In this document: positions 18,185-25,590 of the stretch, in pieces
How positions within the stretch are numbered: the stretch's first letter is position 1
Layout: the number at the start of each line of letters is the position of its first letter
NCBI GenBank assembly: GCA_016788165.1
Contig: JAEUTH010000025.1
Span: 25,037 to 89,036 of the forward strand
Direction of reading: 5' to 3'
DNA length: 64,000 nt
From: Bacteroidia bacterium
GTDB taxonomy: Bacteria; Bacteroidota; Bacteroidia; AKYH767-A; OLB10
The notes under the pieces: model-generated
Seen by the model: only the letters and a program-made list of their open reading frames with translations
The model's database searches: none
Told to the model about the DNA's origin: nothing
Position numbers and translations under genes: made by a program

Positions 18185-18377
18185 AACGTTTGTTTCTAAC
18201 AGCTTCTACTTCTTCGGTTAATTCTTCTAAAGATGGAGCTTTATCGGCCTTGCTTCTTAATTTATAAAGTAATTTACCCAAGTCGGTAGTGCTTTTTTCA
18301 ACCACAACCGGTGTAGGTGTAACTACGGTGCCTGCTTTTGGTTTAGGTCGTGGTGCTTTTACTAATGCTGGCTTCAT
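18168..18377 (-). CDS. Small Pro/Lys-rich protein, likely antitoxin of the PIN toxin
   Basis: The 69 residues fall into two parts: a Pro/Lys/Val-rich flexible start (APRPKPKAGTV) and a charged helical end (LGKLLYKLRSKADKAPSLEELTEE split around residues 33-55, then VEAVRNKRYATKK). I see no clear DNA-binding fold such as AbrB, MetJ/Arc or Phd. The antitoxin role is inferred from size, position directly before the PIN gene and the 17-base overlap. A TATCTTTG promoter element lies just upstream, implying a very short leader. It could instead be a small unrelated protein. Confidence 0.65.
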   Translation of the reverse strand: MKPALVKAPRPKPKAGTVVTPTPVVVEKSTTDLGKLLYKLRSKADKAPSLEELTEEVEAVRNKRYATKK

Positions 18378-18390
18378 GTTGTATTTTGAA

Positions 18391-18398
18391 CAAAGATA
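18391..18398 (-). promoter_or_regulatory. Candidate Bacteroidota -7 element for the PIN TA operon
   Basis: Read on the minus strand the bases are TATCTTTG, an exact match to the TAnnTTTG -7 consensus of Bacteroidota sigma factors. It would start RNA about 7 bases before the antitoxin ATG. I see no good TTG -33 element at 17-19 bases, so the call is tentative. Confidence 0.4.
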
Positions 18399-18429
18399 AA
18401 AACAATTTAAAGTTAGCTTAAACTATTTT

Positions 18430-19065
18430 TTAGTTCAGAAACGGATTGTGCTTTTTTTCATAACCAATAGTGGTAGATTGGCCATGCCCCGGATATACAA
18501 TAACTGCATCGGGTAAAGTAAACAGGCGTGTAGTTATACTTGCAATTAGTTGCGGATAACTGCCACCTGGCAAATCAGTACGGCCAATACTTTGGTAAAA
18601 AAGTACGTCTCCACCAATTAAGGCTTGTGTGGGTTCGTGATAGAAACACATGCTATCAACACTATGGCCCGGTGTACTTATACATTTCAAACTTGAATTG
18701 CCAAAACTTATAATGTCATTGTCGTATATAAAAGATTTGGGCTCGGGCGAAGTTCTCATATTAAAACCAAACGATTGGCCATAAACCGCAGCCAGTTGTA
18801 AGCTGGTTGCTTCCTTTGATGGAATGCGCAAATTGATATTATATTTTTCGGCAACAAAGGCATTGCCTAACACATGGTCAATATGGCAATGTGTATTTAA
18901 AATTAAAACAGGTGTCAAATGGTTTGCTTCAATAAAAGAAACCAAAGTTTGTTCTTCGTTGGCATCATAGCATCCGGGATCAATTATAATACACTGCTTA
19001 CTTTGATCATAAACGATGTAAGTGTTTTCTTGAAACCCATTAAATGTAAATGTCTTTAATTGCAT
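18430..19065 (-). CDS. MBL-fold metallo-hydrolase, glyoxalase II-like
   Basis: This 211-residue cytoplasmic hydrolase has the metallo-beta-lactamase fold. The zinc motif is THCHIDHV (H59, H61, D63, H64); a further histidine is in TPGHSVDS, an aspartate in GGDVLF and a histidine in YPGHG. These residues bind two metal ions. The FxGSxGRTDLPG-like segment (FYQSIGRTDLPGGS) is typical of the YcbL/GloB-like subgroup, which acts on S-lactoylglutathione or other thioesters; the true substrate is not known. An in-frame ATG 36 bases upstream exists, but the start at 19065 (MQLKTFTFN) matches the family N-terminus. It is divergent from the glycosyltransferase genes. Confidence 0.85.
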   Translation of the reverse strand: MQLKTFTFNGFQENTYIVYDQSKQCIIIDPGCYDANEEQTLVSFIEANHLTPVLILNTHCHIDHVLGNAFVAEKYNINLRIPSKEATSLQLAAVYGQSFGFNMRTSPEPKSFIYDNDIISFGNSSLKCISTPGHSVDSMCFYHEPTQALIGGDVLFYQSIGRTDLPGGSYPQLIASITTRLFTLPDAVIVYPGHGQSTTIGYEKKHNPFLN

Positions 19066-19139
19066 CACTAAAGTTAATTTATAGGGTTGCAAAAATGCCA
19101 ATAAACTTGTACGGATATTTGAAAATAAAATAAAATTTT

Positions 19140-20279
19140 ATGGCAATAAAAGTGGTTATTTCAGTTATCAGTGATTTAAACACCGATCAACGTGTACACC
19201 GTACAGCGCATGCCTTACAGCAAATGGGTTTTGATGTTTGTGTGGTAGGCCGCTTATTGCCTAACAGCAAACCATTAAGCAGAGGTTATAAAACAGTACG
19301 TTTTAAATTATGGTTTACTAAAGGGCCATTGTTTTATTTTTTTTACAACTTGAGGTTGTTTTTTTATTTGTATGGTTATAAACCTGCTGCATTGCATGCA
19401 AATGATTTAGATACACTGCTGCCTAATTTTTTAATATCAAAATGGTTTAATATACCATTGGTATATGATAGCCATGAGTTTTTTACCGGTGTACCTGAGT
19501 TGCAAAACCGCAAGTGGGTTCGTTTGATTTGGGAGAAAATAGAAGAAGCAATTTTTCCCAAACTTAAGTTTGTTTCTACTGTAAATGCCTCCATTGCAAA
19601 TTTATATCAAAGTAAGTATAATGTGCAGGTTAGCGTAATCAGAAATGTACCAATGGCTGTTGAGTATCATAATGAAGATAAAATAGCTTTAAGACAAAAA
19701 CTCAGTTTGCCGAAGCATGCTTTTATTGCAATTTTACAAGGAAATGGAATAAATGTACACCGGGGTGCCGAGCAAGCTGTTGCAGCTATGCAGTTTGTAG
19801 ATGCATGCCTGATAATTGCAGGTAATGGAGATGTTTTGCCGCAATTAAAACAAATGGTTGCCGATTTAAATTTAAGTGATAAAGTAATTTTTAAACCCAG
19901 TATGCCTTTTGCCGATTTGTGTAAATACACCATGGCTGCCGATTTGGGTTTAACCCTCGATTTAGATACTAATTTAAACTACAAGCTAAGTTTACCCAAT
20001 AAACTATTCGACTACATTCAATGCCGCATACCCATACTGGCAAGTAATTTGGTAGAGGTTGCTAAAATAATTAAAACCTATGATATTGGTATTACTATTA
20101 ATAAAGTAGTACCACTGGATATAGCAAAAGCTATTCATCAAATTAAAGGCGATGATTATATACAAGAAAAGTGGAAAATGAATTTAGAACAAGCAGCACT
20201 TGATTTAACTTGGTTTAATGAAAAGCAAGTTTTTTGCACACTGATTGAAAAAGCATTTGGTAACCCGTTAAGCAATTAA
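19140..20279 (+). CDS. Glycosyltransferase, GT4-like
   Basis: A 379-residue protein with a two-domain GT-B layout. The N-terminal half begins with VVISVISDLNTDQRVHR and holds LHANDLDTLLPN and LVYDSHEFFTGVPEL. The C-terminal half holds the nucleotide-sugar-binding region (ILQGNGINVHRGAEQAV, LIIAGNGDVLPQL, LSLPNKLFDYIQ). It should move a sugar from a nucleotide donor onto a surface polysaccharide or lipid acceptor at the inner face of the membrane. A second glycosyltransferase begins two bases after its stop, so the two are very likely one operon. Acceptor and sugar cannot be read from the sequence. Confidence 0.85.
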   Translation: MAIKVVISVISDLNTDQRVHRTAHALQQMGFDVCVVGRLLPNSKPLSRGYKTVRFKLWFTKGPLFYFFYNLRLFFYLYGYKPAALHANDLDTLLPNFLISKWFNIPLVYDSHEFFTGVPELQNRKWVRLIWEKIEEAIFPKLKFVSTVNASIANLYQSKYNVQVSVIRNVPMAVEYHNEDKIALRQKLSLPKHAFIAILQGNGINVHRGAEQAVAAMQFVDACLIIAGNGDVLPQLKQMVADLNLSDKVIFKPSMPFADLCKYTMAADLGLTLDLDTNLNYKLSLPNKLFDYIQCRIPILASNLVEVAKIIKTYDIGITINKVVPLDIAKAIHQIKGDDYIQEKWKMNLEQAALDLTWFNEKQVFCTLIEKAFGNPLSN

Positions 20280-20280
20280 T

Positions 20281-21408
20281 ATGCATCTACATTTGGTAAG
20301 TTTTGATATTCCTTTTCCGGCTGATTATGGCGGTGTTATTGATGTTTACTACAAACTAAAATCATTAGCGCAAGTAGGCGTTAAAGTGCATTTACATTGC
20401 TTTGGCTATGGGCGCAAACAAAGTGAGGAACTCGAAAAACATTGTTATACAGTTACCTACTATCAACGTAATACGGCAAAATCGCAATTGTTTAACCGGT
20501 TACCTTACATTGTTGTATCGCGCGGAAATGAATTGCTGATACAAAACCTGTTAAATGATAATTATCCGATATTGTTCGAAGGCTTACATTGTTGTTTTTA
20601 TTTAGATGATGCCCGTTTAAAACACCGCGTTCGAATTGTACGAACACATAATATCGAACATCATTATTATCAAAGTTTGGCCCGTATCGAAACCAATATT
20701 TTTAAACGTTACTATTTTTACAACGAAGCCGAAAAGCTGGCAACATTTGAGCAAAACTTAAGGCATGCCACATACATTGCCGCTATATCACCCAACGATA
20801 ATATGTATTTTAATAAGCAATATGAACATGCACAATATGTACCTGCTTTTCATGCACATACACAAATGTTATTTAAGCCTGGTAAAGGCAGCTATGCTTT
20901 ATACCATGGTAATTTAAGTATTGGCGAAAACAACGAAGCAGCTTTATATCTTATAAATGAAGTGTTTTCGAAAACTACCTATCATTTAGTTATTGCCGGA
21001 AGCAAACCATCAAAAGCATTGCGTGCTGCCATTGACAAACATCAAAACATAAGCCTGAGAGCTGATATAAGTGTGGCACAAATTGAAACACTAATTGCCG
21101 AAGCCCATATAAATGTATTGCCCACTTTTCAGCCTACAGGTATAAAGTTAAAGTTGCTCTCGGCATTGTATTTAGGCAGGCATTGTTTGGTAAATGATGT
21201 AATGGTATCGAACACGGGCTTAGAGCCACTTTGTTATGTGGCTAATAATGCGCAGGAATTTATTGTAAAACTGAAACAATTATTTAAAAAATCGTTTACC
21301 CAAGCCGATTGCCAAAAACGCACTGAAATTTTATTGCAAAAATTTTCAAATGAAACCGGTGCTCAAAAGTTAGTGGCCATGATTAATAGCTATGTATATC
21401 AGGCATGA
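20281..21408 (+). CDS. Glycosyltransferase, family 1-like
   Basis: A 375-residue protein with GT-B-like halves. It starts with LHLVSFDIPFPADYGGVID, a glycine-rich acceptor-side loop, and holds RTHNIEHHYYQSLAR, a histidine-containing motif common in this Bacteroidota family. The C-terminal half has LYHGNLSIGENNEAA and LPTFQPTGIKLKLLSALYLG in the donor-binding region. It begins two bases after the preceding glycosyltransferase stop, so both probably build the same glycan. Its last ten bases overlap the end of ftsE on the other strand. The exact reaction is unknown. Confidence 0.82.
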   Translation: MHLHLVSFDIPFPADYGGVIDVYYKLKSLAQVGVKVHLHCFGYGRKQSEELEKHCYTVTYYQRNTAKSQLFNRLPYIVVSRGNELLIQNLLNDNYPILFEGLHCCFYLDDARLKHRVRIVRTHNIEHHYYQSLARIETNIFKRYYFYNEAEKLATFEQNLRHATYIAAISPNDNMYFNKQYEHAQYVPAFHAHTQMLFKPGKGSYALYHGNLSIGENNEAALYLINEVFSKTTYHLVIAGSKPSKALRAAIDKHQNISLRADISVAQIETLIAEAHINVLPTFQPTGIKLKLLSALYLGRHCLVNDVMVSNTGLEPLCYVANNAQEFIVKLKQLFKKSFTQADCQKRTEILLQKFSNETGAQKLVAMINSYVYQA

Positions 21409-22076
21409 TTAAACAAATTACCACGCTCGCACTTAATAACCCGCGATGGGTATCGTTCTATTAATGCATAATTATGAGTGGCCATTAAAACACTGCGGCC
21501 GCTTTGTGCAATATCAAAAAGTAGTTTCATAATCTCATCCGAAGTTTCGGGGTCGAGATTGCCTGTGGGTTCATCGGCAATAATTAGCTCGGGTTCGTTT
21601 ATTAATGCACGGGCTATTACCAAACGTTGTTGTTCGCCACCACTTAGTTCATGCGGCATTTTAAAGCCCTTTGTCCCTAAATTTACTTTACTTAAAACAT
21701 CACGTATGCGGGCTTCCATTTTGTGTTTGTCGTCCCAGCCGGTTGCTTTCATCACAAACAATAAGTTGTCGCGCACACTTCTGTCGCCCATCAGTTGAAA
21801 ATCCTGAAACACAATGCCAATTTTTCTGCGCAGGTGCGGTATGTCTTTTCGTTTTAGTTTTCGCAAATCATAATCGGCAACGGCACCTTGTCCGTGTTTT
21901 AAATTTAAATCGGCATAAAGCAATTTTAACAGACTGCTTTTGCCACTACCTGTTTTGCCTATAAGATAAACAAACTCACCTTTATTAATTTGCAATACAA
22001 TATTATTAAGTATCAGATTTTTATCCTGATATACTGAAACATTGTTTAAGTTAATTACCATATCTTCTGTTAGCAT
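21399..22076 (-). CDS. ftsE: Cell-division ABC ATPase FtsE
   Basis: FtsE works with the membrane protein FtsX to control peptidoglycan hydrolases at the division site. The 225 residues carry Walker A GKTGSGKSS (40-48), a Q-loop in GIVFQDFQLM, the signature LSGGEQQRLVIARAL, Walker B LIIADEPTGNLDPETS and the switch histidine in MATHNY. The ADEPTGNLDP form and the short length are typical of FtsE and related LolD-like ATPases. ftsX is not adjacent, as in some Bacteroidota. A second in-frame ATG at 22061 (MVINLNN) is an equally good start. The gene ends inside the convergent glycosyltransferase. Confidence 0.87.
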   Translation of the reverse strand: MLTEDMVINLNNVSVYQDKNLILNNIVLQINKGEFVYLIGKTGSGKSSLLKLLYADLNLKHGQGAVADYDLRKLKRKDIPHLRRKIGIVFQDFQLMGDRSVRDNLLFVMKATGWDDKHKMEARIRDVLSKVNLGTKGFKMPHELSGGEQQRLVIARALINEPELIIADEPTGNLDPETSDEIMKLLFDIAQSGRSVLMATHNYALIERYPSRVIKCERGNLFNHA

Positions 22077-22121
22077 CCTGTTGTATAAATGTATGTATAG
22101 TAACAGTTAAATTTTGGGAGA

Positions 22122-22328
22122 TTAAAATTCCAAAGCCTGTACTTTGCCAAAAGGCATTTCATTTATAATTTTAATAAGCTCTGCTTCGCGGTCGGCAAAG
22201 CCACATTTTATAAGTGCTTTCTCTGGTCGGTCAACTCTGAAGTAGGCAATTAATGTGAAATGTGCATCACGCAGTTGTACATAATCTGGAATTTTTGCAG
22301 CGCCTTTTATTTTTAAAATATAAATCAT
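22122..22328 (-). CDS. Small conserved protein, function unknown
   Basis: The 68 residues begin MIYILKIKGAAKIPDYVQLR and contain FRVDRPEKALIKCGF and PFGKVQALEF. It looks like a soluble alpha/beta protein with no signal peptide or membrane segment. The start at 22328 is chosen because an upstream in-frame extension of 16 residues has no recognisable content. It lies just upstream of ftsE on the same strand (45 bases between the ATG of ftsE and this stop), so co-expression is likely. I cannot assign a function. Confidence 0.7.
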   Translation of the reverse strand: MIYILKIKGAAKIPDYVQLRDAHFTLIAYFRVDRPEKALIKCGFADREAELIKIINEMPFGKVQALEF

Positions 22329-22422
22329 TTGAAACAGCAACTTGTGCATACAAACATAGTTTAATACGCATGGCAAAAAATGGTTGTTTCTATTTAAATA
22401 TGTACAATGTTTTGTTAGGAAA

Positions 22423-22460
22423 ATAAAATGCCGTTTGACTTAAGCCAAACGACATTTTAT
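22423..22460 (-). terminator. Hairpin terminator after the lipoprotein gene
   Basis: An inverted repeat (ataaaatg/cattttat plus cgtttg/caaacg, with one mismatch and an 8-base loop) directly follows the stop of the lipoprotein gene. On the minus strand it reads into TTTTAT, as expected of an intrinsic terminator. Confidence 0.7.
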
Positions 22461-22462
22461 AA

Positions 22463-23305
22463 TTAAGGTTTCAGTGTAATGTTATACGTATTGCCATTTA
22501 CGGTTAATGTTGCCTGGTTATCGCAAACACCGGCTGTGCCAAAGTTTATGGTACGTGTAGGTTTGCCCGATGGTGTAAAATCTAACGTGCCTGCTTGTAT
22601 ATAGTCGCAACCCCAAGCCACATACAATGGCACGGTTACAGTCGAAATAAAACTATGGCCATTGCTGTTGCTGCCGGTAGTGGTACCCATAATTTCAAAG
22701 GCATCATCGTTACGGTTGTTTAAGGTGTTTTGACCTGTAACCCAGGTGCGCAAACGTGTGGCATCCCAGGTTATAAAGCTACTGTCGGGTCGGGTAATTT
22801 TGGCTTGCTGTACATTAACAGTCCATTGCATTTGCCCGCTACTGTTATTACCTAAATTGGTAATGGTTTTAGTGCCGGTTACTTTGTTATTGTTTACAAA
22901 ATAATTGTCGAAACCAATGGTAACAATGGTGGCCACCTGCCGATATGGGCCTGTAAAGTTTGCAATTATTTTACCCCTGCGTAGTGTATTGCCATTAGCA
23001 CTGCAATTGGTGTTTCCATAGTCAATAATTACGGTCTTTGGCCAACTCCCGTTAGTGGTAATAATGCTGATAGTGGGGCAAGTACCCGATGGGCTTAACG
23101 AAGTTAACGGATCAATATCAGCGCTACGCATAGCTGCATCGTCAACCTGTTGTAATACATCATCGGTTACGTTTTGTGATGCAGCATTATCGCGCGATAC
23201 TTCTGTTGCCGATTCCAATTCGTCTGTATCATTTTTACGGCAACCTGAAATAATAACGGCAAGTGTTATCAATAGCATCATGCTGGTATTCAAGTAATTT
23301 TTCAT
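22463..23305 (-). CDS. Exported lipoprotein, function unknown
   Basis: The 280 residues start with a type II signal peptide (lipobox IISGC, C22), and RKNDTDE follows the lipidated cysteine. The mature part first has an acidic low-complexity stretch, then a beta-rich region (VIIDYGNTNC, RRGKIIANFTGPYR, WTVNVQQAKITRPDSS, AWGCDYIQAGTLDFTPSG) and a C-terminal CDNQATLTVNGNTYNITL strand pair. Similar lipoproteins are frequent in Bacteroidota, but I know of no assigned role. It stands alone: a terminator follows it, and 111 bases separate it from the phosphatase gene upstream. Confidence 0.8.
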   Translation of the reverse strand: MKNYLNTSMMLLITLAVIISGCRKNDTDELESATEVSRDNAASQNVTDDVLQQVDDAAMRSADIDPLTSLSPSGTCPTISIITTNGSWPKTVIIDYGNTNCSANGNTLRRGKIIANFTGPYRQVATIVTIGFDNYFVNNNKVTGTKTITNLGNNSSGQMQWTVNVQQAKITRPDSSFITWDATRLRTWVTGQNTLNNRNDDAFEIMGTTTGSNSNGHSFISTVTVPLYVAWGCDYIQAGTLDFTPSGKPTRTINFGTAGVCDNQATLTVNGNTYNITLKP

Positions 23306-23416
23306 AGCTTAATAAGTTTATATGTTTAAGTTAAAGCAAGGCGCTACTTGCTGTTTGCACATGCATGGTTAGGATGCAAATACAAAACGAAGGTTTAATG
23401 CGATAAAAAATTATTG

Positions 23417-25585
23417 TCAGATTTTAACAGCTAAAACCAACACATCATCTACTTGCTCCAGTTTGCCTTTCCAACTATTAAATGTTTGAAGTAAACTTTC
23501 ACGTTGTTGTGATAGTGGCAGGTGATGTATTTCCAAGATATGATTTTTTAAATTTTTTGTGAGCAATTTTTTTTCATGCAAGCCACCAAACTGATCGGCA
23601 TAGCCATCAGAAAAAAGATATAACACATCATTCTTTTGTAATGCAATGGTATGTTCGGCATAAACCTCGTCATGCAAAATTTGCAAACCTCCGATAGGAA
23701 ATTTATTAGGTTGGTAACTTATTATTTCGTGGTTACGCAAAAGCCATAATGGCCTGTTAGCACCGGCAAAACGCAGGGTAAGCGTTTGTAAATTAAGTTG
23801 GCATATAGCTATATCCATACCATCGTGCGATGTGCTTTCGCGTTGCTTTAAGGCATCAATAATTCCTTCGTTAAGTGTATTTAATATATGTCCCGGTTCA
23901 ATTATATTTTTTTCGTTTACTATCTGATTAAGTAGCGAACTGCCAATCATACTCATAAGTGCACCTGATACACCATGGCCGGTACAATCGGCTGCGGCAA
24001 TTATAATGTTGTTTTCTTTTTTTGCATAGGCATAAAAATCGCCACTTACAATGTCTTTAGGCAGGTATAATATAAATGCATCGGCAAAGGTGGTTGTAAA
24101 CAACTCAGTAGGTGGCAGTATGGCTGCTTGTATGCGTTTTGCATAATGCAAACTTTCAGTAATCTCTTTATTTTTTATTTCGAGCTCGGCTTTTTGTTGC
24201 ACTACTTCTAAGGTGCGTTGTTGCACATTACGCTCTAAGTCGAGGTTTTGATTTTCGAGTATGCGTTTTTTTTCTTGTTCTTGTTCAATGGTTTTGTTTG
24301 ACAGGTTGGTAATTTCATCTAACTGTTTGGTTAACCGCTTACCCATGCGGGCCATATCGCGTGCCAGGTAAATAGTCATACTAAGTGGCAGCGATATTAT
24401 GAGTGAAATAGTAAAAACGGCTCCTGAGTTTATGTCGGTAAGTAATGTATCAAATAAGGCTACTGTTTTTAATTTAGAAGCCATGTAAGACATTACCGGT
24501 GCCAATAAAATTACCAGTGCAAAAATGCGGGCCCCATCTTTACCTTGCTTTAGGGCTTTTATTATTACAGCGATAATATTTACTAACGAGATACTTAAAA
24601 TTATTAGCGATAGAATGAGGGTAAATACCATTGCCGTTATACCACTAAATAACATGCATAACAGCAAGGTAATGTAGAGGCAGATAATAGTGATAAACAG
24701 TTTGCCTAATTTGTTGTAAAAAATAATGTGCAGTAAGCCTACAAGTGGTATAACCAAAAGGGGCAAAACCGATATGGCAATTTGGGTTAAACTGTTTACC
24801 AGATTAAAACTTGTGGAGGTAATGATGTAATAGGTATAAAGCGAAATAAACGCTACACCTAAACAATACATACTGTAAAAAGCATTAACCGTTTTATCGC
24901 GATTAAAAATGTACATCACCAAGTGAAGCGCAAAAAGGGCAACAAACAAACCCGTAAAAAAAATAAACGGAAAATATTTTTTATAATGGACTAGATCGCT
25001 TATATCTCCTTCTATTTTTTCGAAACGGAAATCGGTAAAACCATCAATGCTAATTCCATTATTACTGCTTTTAACACGGTGAAAATCGCTGCAACGTATT
25101 GCCAGTACATGTGCTTTTTGATTTAGCACAACAATAATGTGTGCAGGTTCCAGGTTTAACACAGCTTCTTCAGTTTGTAAACTGGTACCAATAACACCTG
25201 ACTTTTTTAGTAGTTTTCCATCTAAATAAAATTCAGCAGCCGATCCAAATTGCCTAATAAAAAAGGCAAGTGGTATATTTTGCATATTGCTATCGGCAAT
25301 AAAATGTATGCGATACCAACGTACACTGCCATCGGCATCGTCATTGTTTAGGTCTTCAATATTTAGTAGTTTCCAATGGCTGTCATTATAGTTTGTGCCG
25401 GCAAAAACTGCACTATCGGCATTGCGGCTTTTCCAATTGGTTAAATCAATTTCAGTTTTATTTTTTGTTTGGCTGCCTGTACGGATGTTTACTACATTAG
25501 TGGCCAATGCGTTATTATAAGTTAAGTATAATAAGACGATAGCCGTAAAGCTTTTTATAGCATGTAATGTTTTTGCAAATGGCAT
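23417..25585 (-). CDS. 7TM-DISM receptor with SpoIIE-type PP2C phosphatase (second of pair)
   Basis: The 722 residues consist of a signal peptide (cleavage near NALA), a periplasmic jelly-roll sensor like 7TMR-DISMED (about 30-195), seven membrane segments (about 205-410), a coiled coil (TIEQEQEKKRILENQN ... about 425-480) and a SpoIIE/PPM phosphatase. The phosphatase metal sites are visible: KDIVSGDFY, AAADCTGHGVSGA, SHDGMD, FSDGYADQFGG and EQVDDVLVLA. It should sense a periplasmic signal and dephosphorylate a serine or threonine in a partner protein. It starts five bases after the stop of a very similar gene, so the two are one operon. The divergent SiaB/SiaC-like genes make SiaC the likely substrate (inference). 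Confidence 0.88.
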   Translation of the reverse strand: MPFAKTLHAIKSFTAIVLLYLTYNNALATNVVNIRTGSQTKNKTEIDLTNWKSRNADSAVFAGTNYNDSHWKLLNIEDLNNDDADGSVRWYRIHFIADSNMQNIPLAFFIRQFGSAAEFYLDGKLLKKSGVIGTSLQTEEAVLNLEPAHIIVVLNQKAHVLAIRCSDFHRVKSSNNGISIDGFTDFRFEKIEGDISDLVHYKKYFPFIFFTGLFVALFALHLVMYIFNRDKTVNAFYSMYCLGVAFISLYTYYIITSTSFNLVNSLTQIAISVLPLLVIPLVGLLHIIFYNKLGKLFITIICLYITLLLCMLFSGITAMVFTLILSLIILSISLVNIIAVIIKALKQGKDGARIFALVILLAPVMSYMASKLKTVALFDTLLTDINSGAVFTISLIISLPLSMTIYLARDMARMGKRLTKQLDEITNLSNKTIEQEQEKKRILENQNLDLERNVQQRTLEVVQQKAELEIKNKEITESLHYAKRIQAAILPPTELFTTTFADAFILYLPKDIVSGDFYAYAKKENNIIIAAADCTGHGVSGALMSMIGSSLLNQIVNEKNIIEPGHILNTLNEGIIDALKQRESTSHDGMDIAICQLNLQTLTLRFAGANRPLWLLRNHEIISYQPNKFPIGGLQILHDEVYAEHTIALQKNDVLYLFSDGYADQFGGLHEKKLLTKNLKNHILEIHHLPLSQQRESLLQTFNSWKGKLEQVDDVLVLAVKI

Positions 25586-25590
25586 GTTGT

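Noticed and set aside
23335..23352. Hairpin agcaag / cttgct upstream of the lipoprotein gene
   Set aside because: A six-pair stem with no T-run after it; could be chance or a weak leader structure.
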